A stretch of DNA of 64,000 nt from Comamonas testosteroni (GCA_008727115.1 CP044131.1:3782001-3846000), one strand, 5' to 3'. Shown: positions 1 through 9,005, numbered from the stretch's first letter. Notes: generated from the letters alone by a model not told the origin. Numbers and translations: made by a program.

Positions 1-860
1 AGAGACTGGCTTTCCAAATCCACCAGAAACTCAAACGTGCCCAGGCTTTCATAACGAATTTCAGCCGCCATGCGCAGCGCATCCTGTGTGATGCGCTTGC
101 GTAGCGGCTGCGGCAAGCTGGGACTGGGCGCAATTTCCACCAGTTTCTGAAAGCGCCGCTGCAGCGTGCATTCACGCTCGCCCAGCGCCAGCGGCCACTC
201 GCTGCCGTCGCCCAGAATCTGCACCTCGATATGGCGCGCACCGGTCATCAGGCGCTCCACATACACGCCGTCCACGCCAAACGCGGCCTGCGCCTCGCTG
301 CGGCAGCGCTCATAAGCAGCAGCGACCTCATCCGCATGCATCACGGCTCGCATGCCGCGCCCGCCACCGCCGCCAATGGCTTTGATCATGATGCCGCTGG
401 CACCATCGGCCTGCTGCTGTGCGAAGAACTGCTGGGCCTGCGCCAGCGTCACGGCCTCGGTGCTGCCGGGCATCAGCGGCACGCCGCATTGCTGGGCCAG
501 CGCCCTGGCTTTGGCCTTGTCGCCCAGCAGCGCCAGCTGTGTGGGCGTGGGGCCGATAAAGCGCACATTCGCTGCCGCGCAGGCGCGGGCGAAGTCGGCG
601 TTCTCGCTCAAAAAACCATAGCCGGGGTGCAGCGCATCGCAGCCTTGCTCATGCGCAATTTGCAGCAAATGCGCGCCGTCCAGATAGGCCGCCGGGCCGC
701 TGGCGTTCAACGCCACCGCTTCATCTGCCGCTTTGACATGCGCGGCATCAGCATCGTCTTCGGCGTAGATCGCCAGGCTGGGAATGCCTAGCTCCTGCAA
801 GGCACGAATGATGCGCAGCGCAATTTCACCGCGATTGGCGATCAGGACTTTTTCAAACAT
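1..860 (-). CDS. Biotin carboxylase subunit of an acyl-CoA carboxylase (3' end outside window)
   Basis: Translating the minus strand from the ATG at 860 gives an N terminus beginning MFEKVLIANRGEIALRI, the signature of biotin carboxylase domains, followed by a conserved HPGYGFLSENADFA motif and an ATP-grasp glycine loop (IKAIGGGGGRGMRAV, near residue 160). The frame stays open for about 286 residues and is cut by the window edge after a GTFEFLVD motif, so any biotin-carrier domain would lie outside. The family carboxylates biotin with ATP and bicarbonate in the cytoplasm. Gene order, 67 bp after the acyl-CoA ligase on the same strand, suggests a catabolic acyl-CoA carboxylase (propionyl, methylcrotonyl or geranyl type) rather than housekeeping AccC. 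The substrate cannot be told from this part. Confidence 0.9.
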   Translation of the reverse strand, partial: MFEKVLIANRGEIALRIIRALQELGIPSLAIYAEDDADAAHVKAADEAVALNASGPAAYLDGAHLLQIAHEQGCDALHPGYGFLSENADFARACAAANVRFIGPTPTQLALLGDKAKARALAQQCGVPLMPGSTEAVTLAQAQQFFAQQQADGASGIMIKAIGGGGGRGMRAVMHADEVAAAYERCRSEAQAAFGVDGVYVERLMTGARHIEVQILGDGSEWPLALGERECTLQRRFQKLVEIAPSPSLPQPLRKRITQDALRMAAEIRYESLGTFEFLVDLESQS

Positions 861-870
861 GAAGCTCTCG

Positions 871-895
871 TTTTTATAGCTGACTGCGCTTGCAG
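871..895. repeat. Dispersed repeat family B, short copy
   Basis: The stretch TTTTTATAGCTGACTGCGCTT, just upstream of the carboxylase start, matches the left arm of repeat family B (consensus GATAGCTGCTnGCGCTT) seen at several other places in this window. This copy is short and degenerate. Confidence 0.45.
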
Positions 896-927
896 TTAAA
901 TGGTTTCAGGCCTGTTTCATCTAAATC

Positions 928-2526
928 TCAAGAAATGTCCTTGAGCAGACGACGCAGCACCTTGCCCGCGCCCGTGGCCGGAAGCGCATCGATAAAGCGC
1001 AGCTCTCGCGGCGCCTTGTACGTGGCCATATGCTCTTTGCACCAGGCCAGCAGCGCATCGGCATCCACGCTCTGCCCGCTCTTGCAGACGATGAAGGCAC
1101 GCACCACCTCGCCTTTTTGCGCATCGGGCACGCCGATCACGGCGGCCTGTGCAACGGCTGGGTGCTTGATCAAAATGGTTTCAACCTCTTCGGGAAACAC
1201 GCTGTAGCCCGAGACCTTGATCATTTCCTTGAAGCGGCCGATGAAGGTCAGATAGCCGTCCTCATCGAACTTGCCCATATCGCCGGTGTAGACCCAGCCG
1301 TCCTTGAGCGTCTTGGCCGTGGCCTCGGGCTTGTTCCAGTAGCCCTTGAAATTGCCGGGGCCGCGAATGATGATTTCGCCCACTTCACCCGCTGGCAGCG
1401 GCTCGCCGGTTTCGGGGTCGATCACGCGGATTTCGTTGCCCGGCACGGGCTTGCCATGCGTGCCCCAGCGGATGGCATCACCGGGCATGAAGGTATCCAT
1501 GGTGTGGGTTTCGGACAGGCCATAGGACGCCTCGCTGGAGATGGCATTGGGCGCAAACTGCCGCCACTTGTTGGCCAGATCCTCGGTGTAGCTGATGCCA
1601 AAGCTGGTGACGGTATTGCGCCTCAGCGCGCTGAAATCCATCTTCTCCACACCCGGCAGCTGCATCAGCGCCACATTCATGGGCGCGATGCTGTACCACC
1701 AGCTGACGCGGTAGCGCTCCATGGCCTGGGCCACGGCCAGCGGATCAAAGCGGTGCAGCAGCACGCAGGGCGCGCCAGAGTACACGGGCATGTTCACGCC
1801 CATGGACATACCGGCAATGTGATAGAGCGGCGCCACGGCCAGTAGCACATCCTGATCGGTCACGCCGGTGCAGTCCGAAGCCCCCGCCGTCTTGCTCGCC
1901 GCGCTGCCGTAGCTGAGCATTGCGCCCTTGGGCAAACCGGTCGTGCCCGAGGTGTAAGTCATCAACGCCACATCGTCCATGCTCACGGCCACAGACTCTG
2001 GCTTTGCGCCGCTGTGCATGACGCTCCACAGCGACTGCACCTGCTGAGGCAGCGGCTGCATGGGGGCTTGCAGCTCGGCAGGCAGCGCCAGCATGGGGTG
2101 CTCTGGCAGCCACTCGGCATAGCGCACGGCCAACACATGTTCCAGCGCCGTGATGCTGCGCACCTTGTCCACCACGGGTAGCAGCACATCGGCCGCGATG
2201 ATGACGCGTGCCTTCAAATCATTGAGCTGGTATTCCAGCTCGTGCTCCTTGTTCAGCGGCCCGCAGGGACAGACGATGGCACCGATTTTCTGCACCGCGT
2301 AATGCGCCACGATGTACTGCGGACAGTTGTTCATGAACAGCGCCACAGGCTCACCTTTTTTCACCCCAAGCTGCTGCAGATGTGCGGCCACGGCATCGCT
2401 GTAATCATCCATTTGCTGCCAGCTGATGTGCTGCCCATACCAGATATAGGCATCACATTCGGGATGGTGGCGCGCATTGCGACGCAAGGCCTCATGCAAG
2501 GGGATGAGGGTCTCAGATTCAGCCAT
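928..2526 (-). CDS. AMP-dependent acyl-CoA synthetase/ligase
   Basis: This 532-residue protein has all core motifs of the ANL adenylating superfamily: the phosphate loop YTSGTTGLPKGAM, YGLSE, YTGD, the hinge region GRFKEMIKVSGYSVFPEEVE and a C-terminal catalytic lysine (about K522, in TGAGKVLRR). The family activates a carboxylic acid to acyl-AMP and then to acyl-CoA. The ATG at 2526 is preceded by AGGAG at good spacing. The neighbouring carboxylase subunit downstream and the divergent TetR gene suggest an inducible fatty-acid or branched-acid catabolic operon. The substrate cannot be assigned from motifs. Medium-chain or aromatic acids are both possible. Confidence 0.9.
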   Translation of the reverse strand: MAESETLIPLHEALRRNARHHPECDAYIWYGQHISWQQMDDYSDAVAAHLQQLGVKKGEPVALFMNNCPQYIVAHYAVQKIGAIVCPCGPLNKEHELEYQLNDLKARVIIAADVLLPVVDKVRSITALEHVLAVRYAEWLPEHPMLALPAELQAPMQPLPQQVQSLWSVMHSGAKPESVAVSMDDVALMTYTSGTTGLPKGAMLSYGSAASKTAGASDCTGVTDQDVLLAVAPLYHIAGMSMGVNMPVYSGAPCVLLHRFDPLAVAQAMERYRVSWWYSIAPMNVALMQLPGVEKMDFSALRRNTVTSFGISYTEDLANKWRQFAPNAISSEASYGLSETHTMDTFMPGDAIRWGTHGKPVPGNEIRVIDPETGEPLPAGEVGEIIIRGPGNFKGYWNKPEATAKTLKDGWVYTGDMGKFDEDGYLTFIGRFKEMIKVSGYSVFPEEVETILIKHPAVAQAAVIGVPDAQKGEVVRAFIVCKSGQSVDADALLAWCKEHMATYKAPRELRFIDALPATGAGKVLRRLLKDIS

Positions 2527-2630
2527 GGTTGTCTCCTGGGTGTCTCATGAAAACCGAGTCCTGGAGCCCCTTTGCGGGCTTTCTCAGGGATTGCCTTAGG
2601 ACAATCTTCGCCTCGGCGTCTTGCCAATGT

Positions 2631-2665
2631 ATACCCGTCGGTAGAACATTACTACCCATTGGTAT
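2631..2665. promoter_or_regulatory. Paired inverted-repeat operator between ligase and TetR gene
   Basis: Two 14-bp half-elements, ATACCCGTCGGTAG (2631-2644) and CTACCCATTGGTAT (2652-2665), are inverted copies of each other (11 of 14 bases) separated by 7 bp. Each is itself close to an ATACC-N4-GGTAG palindrome. They lie between the divergent starts of the acyl-CoA ligase and the TetR-type regulator, where an autoregulatory operator is expected. The ACC/GGT spacing resembles operators of TetR regulators of acyl-CoA catabolism. Confidence 0.6.
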
Positions 2666-2670
2666 AACGA

Positions 2671-3480
2671 ATGCGACACACGCAAACCCTCATGTCCGCA
2701 ACGCCCAGAAAGAACACCCGAAAGCCGGCAGCCCCCGTCGCACCCAGTGGTCGTCAGCGCCTTCCCACGGCAGGCTCCGACGAGAAGCGCGAGCGTATTC
2801 TGAAAGCCGCCGAAGCTCTGTTTGACCGCTATGGCTACGCCAACACCACCATTGAACAGATCGTGCAGGCACTGGGCGTGACCAAGCCTTTTGTCTACTA
2901 CTACTTTCGCAACAAACAGGAGATTTTTGAGACCCTGTGCTGGGCACCTACCGAAGCCTGTTTCACGGTGTTGGACTTTGCAACTGATGACCCGCGCCCC
3001 GCCCATGAAAAAGCGGTGGACGGCCTGCAGCGCCTGATTGCCGCCACCATTGCGCACTACCCCGCAGGCTTTTTTCCCTATCGAGAGCCGCAGGCCTTCA
3101 GCCCCGCCTACCTCAAGGCCTCGCGCCATGTGGCGCAGCAGTTCTACAAGCAGTTCTGCGCCCTGCTCGACGAAGGTCGCGCCAGCGGTCACTTCGATTT
3201 TCGCGACACGCGCATTACGGCACAGGCGGCCTGCAGCCTGCCGGGCTTTCTCTACAACTGGTATCAGCCCGGCGGCAAGCTGGGGCCCGCCGAGATGGTG
3301 GTCGAGCTGACCGATCTGGCGTCGCGCGTGCTGGGCCTGCGCATCACCACCTCTGCCTCTTCCTCACCCTCTGCTGCCACACCGCGCAAGCGCACGGCCA
3401 AGCCTGCGCCCGCAATCGAATCCACTCCTTCTACAAAGCGCCGCAAGAGCGTTCCATCCACCAGCAACAGCGCCACTTAA
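2671..3480 (+). CDS. TetR-family transcriptional regulator
   Basis: The protein is 269 residues from the first ATG. An N-terminal helix-turn-helix (about residues 59-85, ending TKPFVYYYFRNKQEIF) is typical of TetR regulators. It carries a 35-residue basic/proline-rich N-terminal extension and a low-complexity Ser/Pro/Lys tail of about 40 residues, which makes it longer than the usual 190-220. The start is uncertain: the ATG at 2671 is only 6 bp from the operator and has no Shine-Dalgarno, and Met-8 at 2692 is equally possible. Divergent orientation from the ligase/carboxylase pair and the intervening operator suggest that it represses that operon and itself, with an acyl-CoA as likely ligand (inference). 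Confidence 0.9.
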   Translation: MRHTQTLMSATPRKNTRKPAAPVAPSGRQRLPTAGSDEKRERILKAAEALFDRYGYANTTIEQIVQALGVTKPFVYYYFRNKQEIFETLCWAPTEACFTVLDFATDDPRPAHEKAVDGLQRLIAATIAHYPAGFFPYREPQAFSPAYLKASRHVAQQFYKQFCALLDEGRASGHFDFRDTRITAQAACSLPGFLYNWYQPGGKLGPAEMVVELTDLASRVLGLRITTSASSSPSAATPRKRTAKPAPAIESTPSTKRRKSVPSTSNSAT

Positions 3481-3526
3481 GAGCTTGAGCAGCCAAGGCG
3501 CAATCCACCACCCTGGAGACAAAACC

Positions 3527-4786
3527 ATGTCCGTTCGCTTTTCAGCCATTGCACTGGCTGCCAGCCTCTGTACCGGCCTGTACGCAGGCTCCGCGCTCGC
3601 ACAGACGCCAGAGCCGTTCAAGATCGCCTTCATCGATCCGCTCTCAGGTCCATTTGCCAATGTGGGCGAGCTGATGCGCAACCATGTGCTTTATGCCGTT
3701 GACGACGTGAATGCCAGAGGAGGTCTCTACAACGGCGCCAAGTTTCAGCTGCTGCAGTTCGACAGCAAGCTCTCTGCCCAGGAAAGCCAAAGCGCTCTGC
3801 AAGCCGCCATTGATCAGGGTGCACGCGTGGTGGTGACGGGAGGCTCGGGCTCATCGGTCGTCACGGCCCTGGTGCAATCGGCAACGCGCTACAACCAGCG
3901 CAATCCAGGCAAGGAGGTGCTGGTTCTCAACCACAGCTCCATCGACCCCGAGCTGACCGGAAAGTCCTGCAGCTTCTGGCATTTCATGTTCGATGCGAAC
4001 ACGGCCATGCGCATGCAGGCCGTTGCGAACTACATCCAGTCCCAGCCCGAAATCAAGAAAGTCTTTTTGCTCAACCAGGACTATGCCCACGGCAAGCAAT
4101 GGGCCAGTTTCGGGCGCAGCATGGTGAGCAAAGCCAGGCCGGATATCCAGTTCGTGGGCGAGACCCTGCACCCCATGGGCCGCATCAAGGACTTCGCGCC
4201 CTATGTCTCCAAGATGAAAGAGGTGGGCACGGATTCGGTGATCACCGGCAACTGGGGGCAGGACCTGGCACTGCTGCTCAAGTCCGCTGGTGACTCAGGC
4301 TACAACCTGCGCTACTTCAACCATAGTGCAGGCGGCATGCCCGGCACGGTGACGGCCATCTCGCAAGCCAAGATCGGCCAGGTCACCTGGGTGGCCGAAT
4401 GGCACCCCGGCATGGCAGAGCGCCCACAGGCCGACGCCCGCGCCCGGGAATACAAAGCCAAGATGGGTCAGGATTTTCTGTCGCCCCGCATGGACCTGGT
4501 GCCCCGCATGCTGGCTGCGGCCATGGCCAAAGCCCAGTCCACCGAACCCGTGAAAATTGCCAAGGCCATGGAGGACATGCAGATGGACACCATCTTCGGC
4601 CCCGTCAAGATGCGCGGCAAAGACCATCAGCTGCTGTTGCCCCAGGTCGTCAACACCATCGCCCCCGTGGATGGCAAAGCCGTCAAGGCGGGCTGGGAAG
4701 GCACGAACTACGGCTTCAGAACCGATGCGGCCTACTCCATGCAGCAGGTAGACCTGCCCTCGGAATGCCAGATGAAAAGGCCATAA
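3527..4786 (+). CDS. ABC transporter periplasmic substrate-binding protein, branched-chain amino acid type
   Basis: The ATG at 3527 follows GGAGAC at 6 bp and opens a Sec signal peptide ending AGSALA-Q. The mature part begins EPFKIAFIDPLSGPFANVG, characteristic of the LivJ/LivK-like type 1 periplasmic binding fold. The protein has 419 residues. No permease or ATPase genes follow (the next gene is convergent), so this is an orphan binding protein. It sits 46 bp after the TetR gene on the same strand and may be cotranscribed with it. Such orphan proteins in Comamonadaceae often bind carboxylic or aromatic acids, so a ligand related to the neighbouring acyl-CoA ligase is a reasonable guess but unproven. 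Confidence 0.9.
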   Translation: MSVRFSAIALAASLCTGLYAGSALAQTPEPFKIAFIDPLSGPFANVGELMRNHVLYAVDDVNARGGLYNGAKFQLLQFDSKLSAQESQSALQAAIDQGARVVVTGGSGSSVVTALVQSATRYNQRNPGKEVLVLNHSSIDPELTGKSCSFWHFMFDANTAMRMQAVANYIQSQPEIKKVFLLNQDYAHGKQWASFGRSMVSKARPDIQFVGETLHPMGRIKDFAPYVSKMKEVGTDSVITGNWGQDLALLLKSAGDSGYNLRYFNHSAGGMPGTVTAISQAKIGQVTWVAEWHPGMAERPQADARAREYKAKMGQDFLSPRMDLVPRMLAAAMAKAQSTEPVKIAKAMEDMQMDTIFGPVKMRGKDHQLLLPQVVNTIAPVDGKAVKAGWEGTNYGFRTDAAYSMQQVDLPSECQMKRP

Positions 4787-4847
4787 AAAGAAGAAGAGAC
4801 TTCGACTCAGTCGCTGAAACTTGCAGCGGACGCAGCCCCACACTAGC

Positions 4848-4945
4848 GACAGCGAGCAAGGGCCGCCCCGCAGCAAGGCTGTCGTCTCCCTCCCCTAGCG
4901 CGCAGCGCGTAGAGAGAGGGGGAAGGCGCGAAGCGCCTCAGGAGG
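4848..4945. repeat. Dispersed repeat family A, copy 1 (contains the yggS stop codon)
   Basis: This GC-rich palindromic segment includes TAGCGCGCAGCGCGTAGAGA and GGCGCGAAGCGCCTCAGG. It is nearly identical to 47846-47945 and related, in the opposite orientation, to 6749-6830 and 54404-54490. Read in the direction of yggS it starts at the stop codon of that gene, so it probably acts as a gene-end or terminator-like element. The pairing GGCGC-GAA-GCGCC forms a small hairpin. Confidence 0.75.
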
Positions 4946-5660
4946 TGTAGCTCCGTTTACCAAATATCCCGCTTCCAACGCGCACCATGGTACTGCCCGC
5001 AACCACGGCAGCCTCCAGGTCACCCGTCATGCCCATGGACAGGGTGTCGAACATCTCCAGTCCCGGCAAGCCGCTGTCTTTTATGGCATCAAAAATGGCT
5101 GCAGCCCTTTTATGGACTGCGCACTGCGCTTCAAAATCAGGAGTATCGTCAGGAATGCTCATGATGCCGCGCAGCACCAGATTCGGCAGCTTGGTAATGG
5201 CTTCGGCCAGCACCAGCGCGTCCTGCGGCATCACGCCCGACTTGGTTTCACCGCCATCCACATTGACCTGGATGCAGACATTGAGCGGCGCCTTGCCCGC
5301 CGGACGCTGAGCCGACAGACGCTCGGCAACCTTGAGCCGGTCAACCGTCTGAGCCCAGTCAAAGTGCTCAGCCACCAGTTTGGTCTTGTTGCTCTGAATA
5401 GGCCCAATGCAGTGCCACTGCAGCTTGAGGGTGGCGGGCAGATTCATGGCTTGCACAGCCGCGATCTTTTCTACCGCTTCCTGGATATAGTTCTCGCCAA
5501 AGCTTCGCTGACCGGCCAGCACGGCTTCGCGCACGGCCTCTGCGCCAAAGGTCTTGGAGACCGCCAGCAGTTGCACCGATGTCACGGCCCGGTTTGCCTG
5601 AGCGCAAGCTGCAGCCATGCGGGCGTGAATCTGCCCCAGATTGTTTTCAATCGTCGTCAT
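4938..5660 (-). CDS. yggS: YggS-type pyridoxal-phosphate homeostasis protein
   Basis: From the ATG at 5660 the product is 240 residues, beginning MTTIENNLGQIHARMAAAC, with the PLP-lysine segment LLAVSKTF and the C-terminal SMGMTGDLEAAVVAGSTMVR typical of YggS/PROSC proteins. The frame is open 51 codons further upstream, but that extension overlaps the pilT start and has no family match. The family is a fold-type III PLP binding protein with no known enzymatic activity that buffers PLP. It is divergent from pilT with only 37 bp between starts, a pairing common in proteobacteria. The stop codon lies inside a family A repeat. Confidence 0.93.
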   Translation of the reverse strand: MTTIENNLGQIHARMAAACAQANRAVTSVQLLAVSKTFGAEAVREAVLAGQRSFGENYIQEAVEKIAAVQAMNLPATLKLQWHCIGPIQSNKTKLVAEHFDWAQTVDRLKVAERLSAQRPAGKAPLNVCIQVNVDGGETKSGVMPQDALVLAEAITKLPNLVLRGIMSIPDDTPDFEAQCAVHKRAAAIFDAIKDSGLPGLEMFDTLSMGMTGDLEAAVVAGSTMVRVGSGIFGKRSYTS

Positions 5661-5697
5661 AATTGGCGCCAGAGTATCAAACCAGAGAGGGATCTCC

Positions 5698-6741
5698 GTG
5701 GACATCACGCAATTGCTGGCATTCAGTGTCAAGAACAAGGCTTCGGACTTGCATTTGTCTGCAGGACTGCCACCCATGATTCGTGTGCACGGCGATGTGC
5801 GCCGCATCAACATCGACCCTCTGGATCACAAGACCGTGCACGCCATGGTGTACGACATCATGAGTGATGCCCAGCGCAAGCAGTACGAAGAGTTTCTGGA
5901 GGTGGACTTTTCGTTCGAGATTGAAGGACTGGCGCGTTTTCGTGTCAACGCCTTCAACCAGAACCGCGGCTCGGCTGCGGTGTTTCGTACCATCCCCAGC
6001 AAGATTCTGACGCTGGAGCAGCTCAACGCGCCCAAGATTTTTGGTGAACTGGCTCTGAAGCCACGCGGTCTGGTGCTGGTAACCGGCCCCACGGGTTCGG
6101 GCAAGTCCACCACGCTGGCCGCCATGGTCAACTACCTCAACGAGACCGAGTACGGCCACATTCTGACGGTGGAAGACCCCATCGAATTCGTGCACGAGTC
6201 CAAGAAGTGCCTGATCAACCAGCGCGAAGTCGGCCCCATGACGCTGTCGTTCGCTGCCGCGCTGAAGTCTGCTTTGCGTGAAGACCCGGACGCCATTCTG
6301 GTCGGTGAAATGCGCGACCTGGAAACCATTCGCCTAGCCATGACGGCGGCCGAAACCGGTCACCTGGTGTTTGGCACGCTGCACACCTCGTCCGCCGCCA
6401 AGACCATCGACCGTATCATCGACGTCTTCCCCGCCGAAGAAAAAGAGATGGTTCGCGCCATGCTTTCCGAGTCGCTGCAGGCCGTCATTTCACAGACGCT
6501 GTGCAAGACCAAGGACGGTCAGGGCCGTGTCGCCGCCCACGAGATCATGCTGGGCACACCCGCCATCCGCAACCTGATCCGCGAAGCCAAGGTGGCGCAG
6601 ATGTACTCCACCATCCAGACCAGCCAGAACATGGGCATGCAGACGCTGGACCAGAACCTGACGGATCTGGTGCGCCGCAACCTCATCAGCCCGGCGGAAG
6701 CACGGGCCAAGGCGAAGATTCCCGAGAACTTCCCCGGGTAG
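5698..6741 (+). CDS. pilT: Twitching motility ATPase PilT
   Basis: A GTG start at 5698, preceded by GAGAGGGAT, gives 347 residues beginning with VDITQLLAFSVKNKASDLHLSAG, which matches the family N terminus. Upstream in-frame TTG codons would add residues without family support. The Walker A motif GPTGSGKST, the Asp and His boxes, and the C-terminal AIRNLIRE motif are all present. PilT powers type IV pilus retraction as a cytoplasmic hexamer at the pilus base. The paralogue pilU follows 126 bp downstream, after a family A repeat. Confidence 0.97.
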   Translation: MDITQLLAFSVKNKASDLHLSAGLPPMIRVHGDVRRINIDPLDHKTVHAMVYDIMSDAQRKQYEEFLEVDFSFEIEGLARFRVNAFNQNRGSAAVFRTIPSKILTLEQLNAPKIFGELALKPRGLVLVTGPTGSGKSTTLAAMVNYLNETEYGHILTVEDPIEFVHESKKCLINQREVGPMTLSFAAALKSALREDPDAILVGEMRDLETIRLAMTAAETGHLVFGTLHTSSAAKTIDRIIDVFPAEEKEMVRAMLSESLQAVISQTLCKTKDGQGRVAAHEIMLGTPAIRNLIREAKVAQMYSTIQTSQNMGMQTLDQNLTDLVRRNLISPAEARAKAKIPENFPG

Positions 6742-6748
6742 CCTATTA

Positions 6749-6830
6749 CCCCCTGAGCGGCTTTGCCGCTTCCCCCAAGGGGGACGACGCCCTCGCCGCA
6801 AGGCGGCTCTTGCTCGGCGTCTCTCACTTG
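6749..6830. repeat. Dispersed repeat family A, copy 2
   Basis: CCCCCTGAGCGGCTTTGCCG followed by a CTTCCCCCAAGGGGGAC hairpin and GGCGGCTCTTGCTCGGC begins 7 bp after the pilT stop. It belongs to the same family as the copies after yggS, rpe and pgpA. It lies between pilT and pilU and may attenuate read-through. Confidence 0.7.
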
Positions 6831-6867
6831 GCTCATGCCAATTTTGACGCCGCACCAAGGAGTGATC

Positions 6868-8004
6868 ATGGAACGCGATCAGGCCAGTAAATTTATCAAC
6901 GATCTGCTCAAGCTCATGGTCAGCCGCAACGGCAGCGACCTGTTCATCACCGCAGAGTTTCCGCCCGCCATCAAGATTGACGGCAAGGTCACCAAGGTCT
7001 CGCCGCAGCCCCTGAGCCAGTTGCATACGCTGGCCTTGGCGCGCTCCATCATGAACGACAAGCAGATTGCCGACTTTGAGCACACCAAGGAATGCAATTT
7101 CGCCATCTCGCCTGCGGGCGTGGGCCGCTTTCGTGTCAATGCCTTTGTGCAGCAAGGCAAGGTCGGCATGGTGCTGCGTACCATTCCAACGACTTTGCCC
7201 ACCATTGACAACCTTGGCGTGCCGCAGGTGCTCAAGGAAATCACCATGACCAAGCGCGGCCTGTGCATTCTGGTGGGAGCGACAGGCTCGGGCAAATCCA
7301 CCACGCTGGCCGCCATGGTGGACTGGCGCAATGAGCAGTCCTTCGGCCACATCATCACGGTGGAAGACCCGGTGGAATTCGTGCACCCGCACAAGAACTG
7401 CGTGGTGACACAGCGCGAGGTGGGGCTGGATACCGAAAGCTGGGAAGCCGCACTCAAGAACACGCTGCGCCAGGCCCCCGACGTGATCTTGATGGGCGAA
7501 ATCCGCGACCGCGAAACCATGGAGCATGCCATTGCGTTCTCCGAAACCGGTCACCTGTGCCTGGCCACGCTGCACGCCAACAGCGCCAACCAGGCCTTGG
7601 ACCGCATCGTCAACTTCTTCCCCGAAGAGCGCCGCCCACAGTTGCTGATGGATGTGTCGCTGAACCTGCGCGCCATCATCTCCCAGCGCCTGATCCCAAA
7701 GCAGGACGCCAAGGGCCGCGTGGCCGCCATCGAGGTGATGCTGAACTCTCCTTTGATTGCCGACCTGATCTTCAAGGGCGAAGTCGCAGAGATCAAGGAG
7801 ATCATGAAGAAGAGCCGCAACATCGGCATGCAGACCTTTGACCAGGCACTGTTCGACCTGTTCGAATCCAACCTCATCACCTATGAGGATGCGCTGCGCA
7901 ATGCCGACTCGGTCAACGATCTGCGCCTGCAGATCAAGCTCAACAGCCAGCGTGCCCGCACGCTGGACCTGGCAGCCGGCACAGAACACCTGACGATCGT
8001 TTAA
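6868..8004 (+). CDS. pilU: Type IV pilus retraction ATPase PilU
   Basis: The ATG at 6868 is preceded by AAGGAG. The 378-residue product begins MERDQASKFINDLLKLMVSR and carries Walker A GATGSGKST, a Walker B-like DVILMGEIRDRETM, and the C-terminal LIADLIFKGE segment that replaces the AIRNLIRE motif of PilT. PilU is a PilT-dependent accessory retraction ATPase. The upstream in-frame extension consists of repeat family A sequence and is not coding. The gene forms the usual pilT-pilU pair. Confidence 0.96.
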   Translation: MERDQASKFINDLLKLMVSRNGSDLFITAEFPPAIKIDGKVTKVSPQPLSQLHTLALARSIMNDKQIADFEHTKECNFAISPAGVGRFRVNAFVQQGKVGMVLRTIPTTLPTIDNLGVPQVLKEITMTKRGLCILVGATGSGKSTTLAAMVDWRNEQSFGHIITVEDPVEFVHPHKNCVVTQREVGLDTESWEAALKNTLRQAPDVILMGEIRDRETMEHAIAFSETGHLCLATLHANSANQALDRIVNFFPEERRPQLLMDVSLNLRAIISQRLIPKQDAKGRVAAIEVMLNSPLIADLIFKGEVAEIKEIMKKSRNIGMQTFDQALFDLFESNLITYEDALRNADSVNDLRLQIKLNSQRARTLDLAAGTEHLTIV

Positions 8005-8022
8005 CTCACTTTCGAGGATTTC

Positions 8023-8934
8023 ATGAGCACAGCCACCATCGCCTCTCGCAGCTACGAGCCCGCCACCTCCACACCTGTTGCCTTTCTGGGCTTGGGCGTC
8101 ATGGGTGCCCCCATGGCTGGACACCTGGCGGCTGCCGGCCACTCTGTCACCGTCTACAACCGCACGCCTGCCAAGGCCCAGGCCTGGGCAGAGGAGTTTC
8201 AGGGCTGCCGCCACGCACCAACGCCCCGCGAGGCCGTCAAGGGCGCACGCATGGTGTTTTGCTGCGTGGGCAATGATGATGACCTGCGCTCTGTAGCTCT
8301 CGGCACTGACGGTGCCTTTGCTGGTATGGAGCCGGGTGCCATCTTTGTAGACCACACCACAGCCTCCGCCCAGGTTGCCCGCGAGCTGTATGAGCAAGCC
8401 CAAAAGCAGGGCCTGCACTTTATCGATGCCCCGGTTTCCGGTGGCCAGGCCGGCGCAGTCAACGGCCAGCTCACCGTGATGTGTGGTGGCGACCAGGCGG
8501 TGTTCGATCAGGTGCTCCCTGTAGCCCATGCCTTTTCTCGCGCCATCACCTATATGAGAGAAAGCGGCAGTGGGCAGTTGACCAAGATGGTCAATCAAAT
8601 CTGCATTGCAGGCCTGGTACAAGGCCTGTCGGAAGCCGTAGCCTTTGGTCTGCGCGCCAATCTTGATGTAGAGAAAGTGCTGGATGTGATTGGCAAAGGA
8701 GCCGCTCAAAGCTGGCAGCTGGACAACCGCGGCAAAACCATGGCGGTGGGCAAGTTTGACTTTGGCTTTGCCGTGGACTGGATGCGCAAGGATCTGAGCC
8801 TGGTACTGACCGAAGCACAACGCAACGGAGCACGCTTGCCCGTCACAGCGCTTGTCGATCAGTTCTATGCCGACATACAGGCCATGGGCGGCAATCGCTG
8901 GGATACATCCAGCCTGATACAGCGCCTTCGCTGA
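8023..8934 (+). CDS. NAD(P)-dependent beta-hydroxyacid dehydrogenase (3-hydroxyisobutyrate dehydrogenase family)
   Basis: The 303-residue protein has an N-terminal Rossmann motif (FLGLGVMGAPMAGHLAAAG), the substrate-binding FIDAPVSGGQAGAVNGQLTV segment and a catalytic-lysine region GSGQLTKMVNQ. The family includes 3-hydroxyisobutyrate, tartronate semialdehyde and gamma-hydroxybutyrate (GLYR1-like) reductases, and the exact substrate cannot be read from these motifs. It starts at an ATG preceded by GAGGA, 18 bp after pilU, so it may be the last gene of the pil transcript. A strong terminator follows at 8974. Confidence 0.9.
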   Translation: MSTATIASRSYEPATSTPVAFLGLGVMGAPMAGHLAAAGHSVTVYNRTPAKAQAWAEEFQGCRHAPTPREAVKGARMVFCCVGNDDDLRSVALGTDGAFAGMEPGAIFVDHTTASAQVARELYEQAQKQGLHFIDAPVSGGQAGAVNGQLTVMCGGDQAVFDQVLPVAHAFSRAITYMRESGSGQLTKMVNQICIAGLVQGLSEAVAFGLRANLDVEKVLDVIGKGAAQSWQLDNRGKTMAVGKFDFGFAVDWMRKDLSLVLTEAQRNGARLPVTALVDQFYADIQAMGGNRWDTSSLIQRLR

Positions 8935-8973
8935 TGCTCCATCAGCGTCTAGCCTTGCGCTAGGCTTGACCAT

Positions 8974-9005
8974 AAAAAACCGGACTGAATGGAGTCCGGT
9001 TTTTT
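8974..9005. terminator. Bidirectional intrinsic terminator
   Basis: AAAAAACCGGACT and AGTCCGGTTTTTT flank a 6-nt loop. The A and T runs on both sides allow termination of the dehydrogenase transcript on the plus strand and of the dolP operon on the minus strand. Confidence 0.9.

Noticed and set aside
4848..4945. Apparent continuation of coding sequence after the binding-protein gene
   Set aside because: The frame there is repeat family A sequence that recurs at other sites in other frames.
6490..8973. 827-codon open frame on the minus strand across pilU and the dehydrogenase
   Set aside because: It is antisense to genes with clear family motifs. Long shadow frames are expected in GC-rich DNA and the translation shows no domain.
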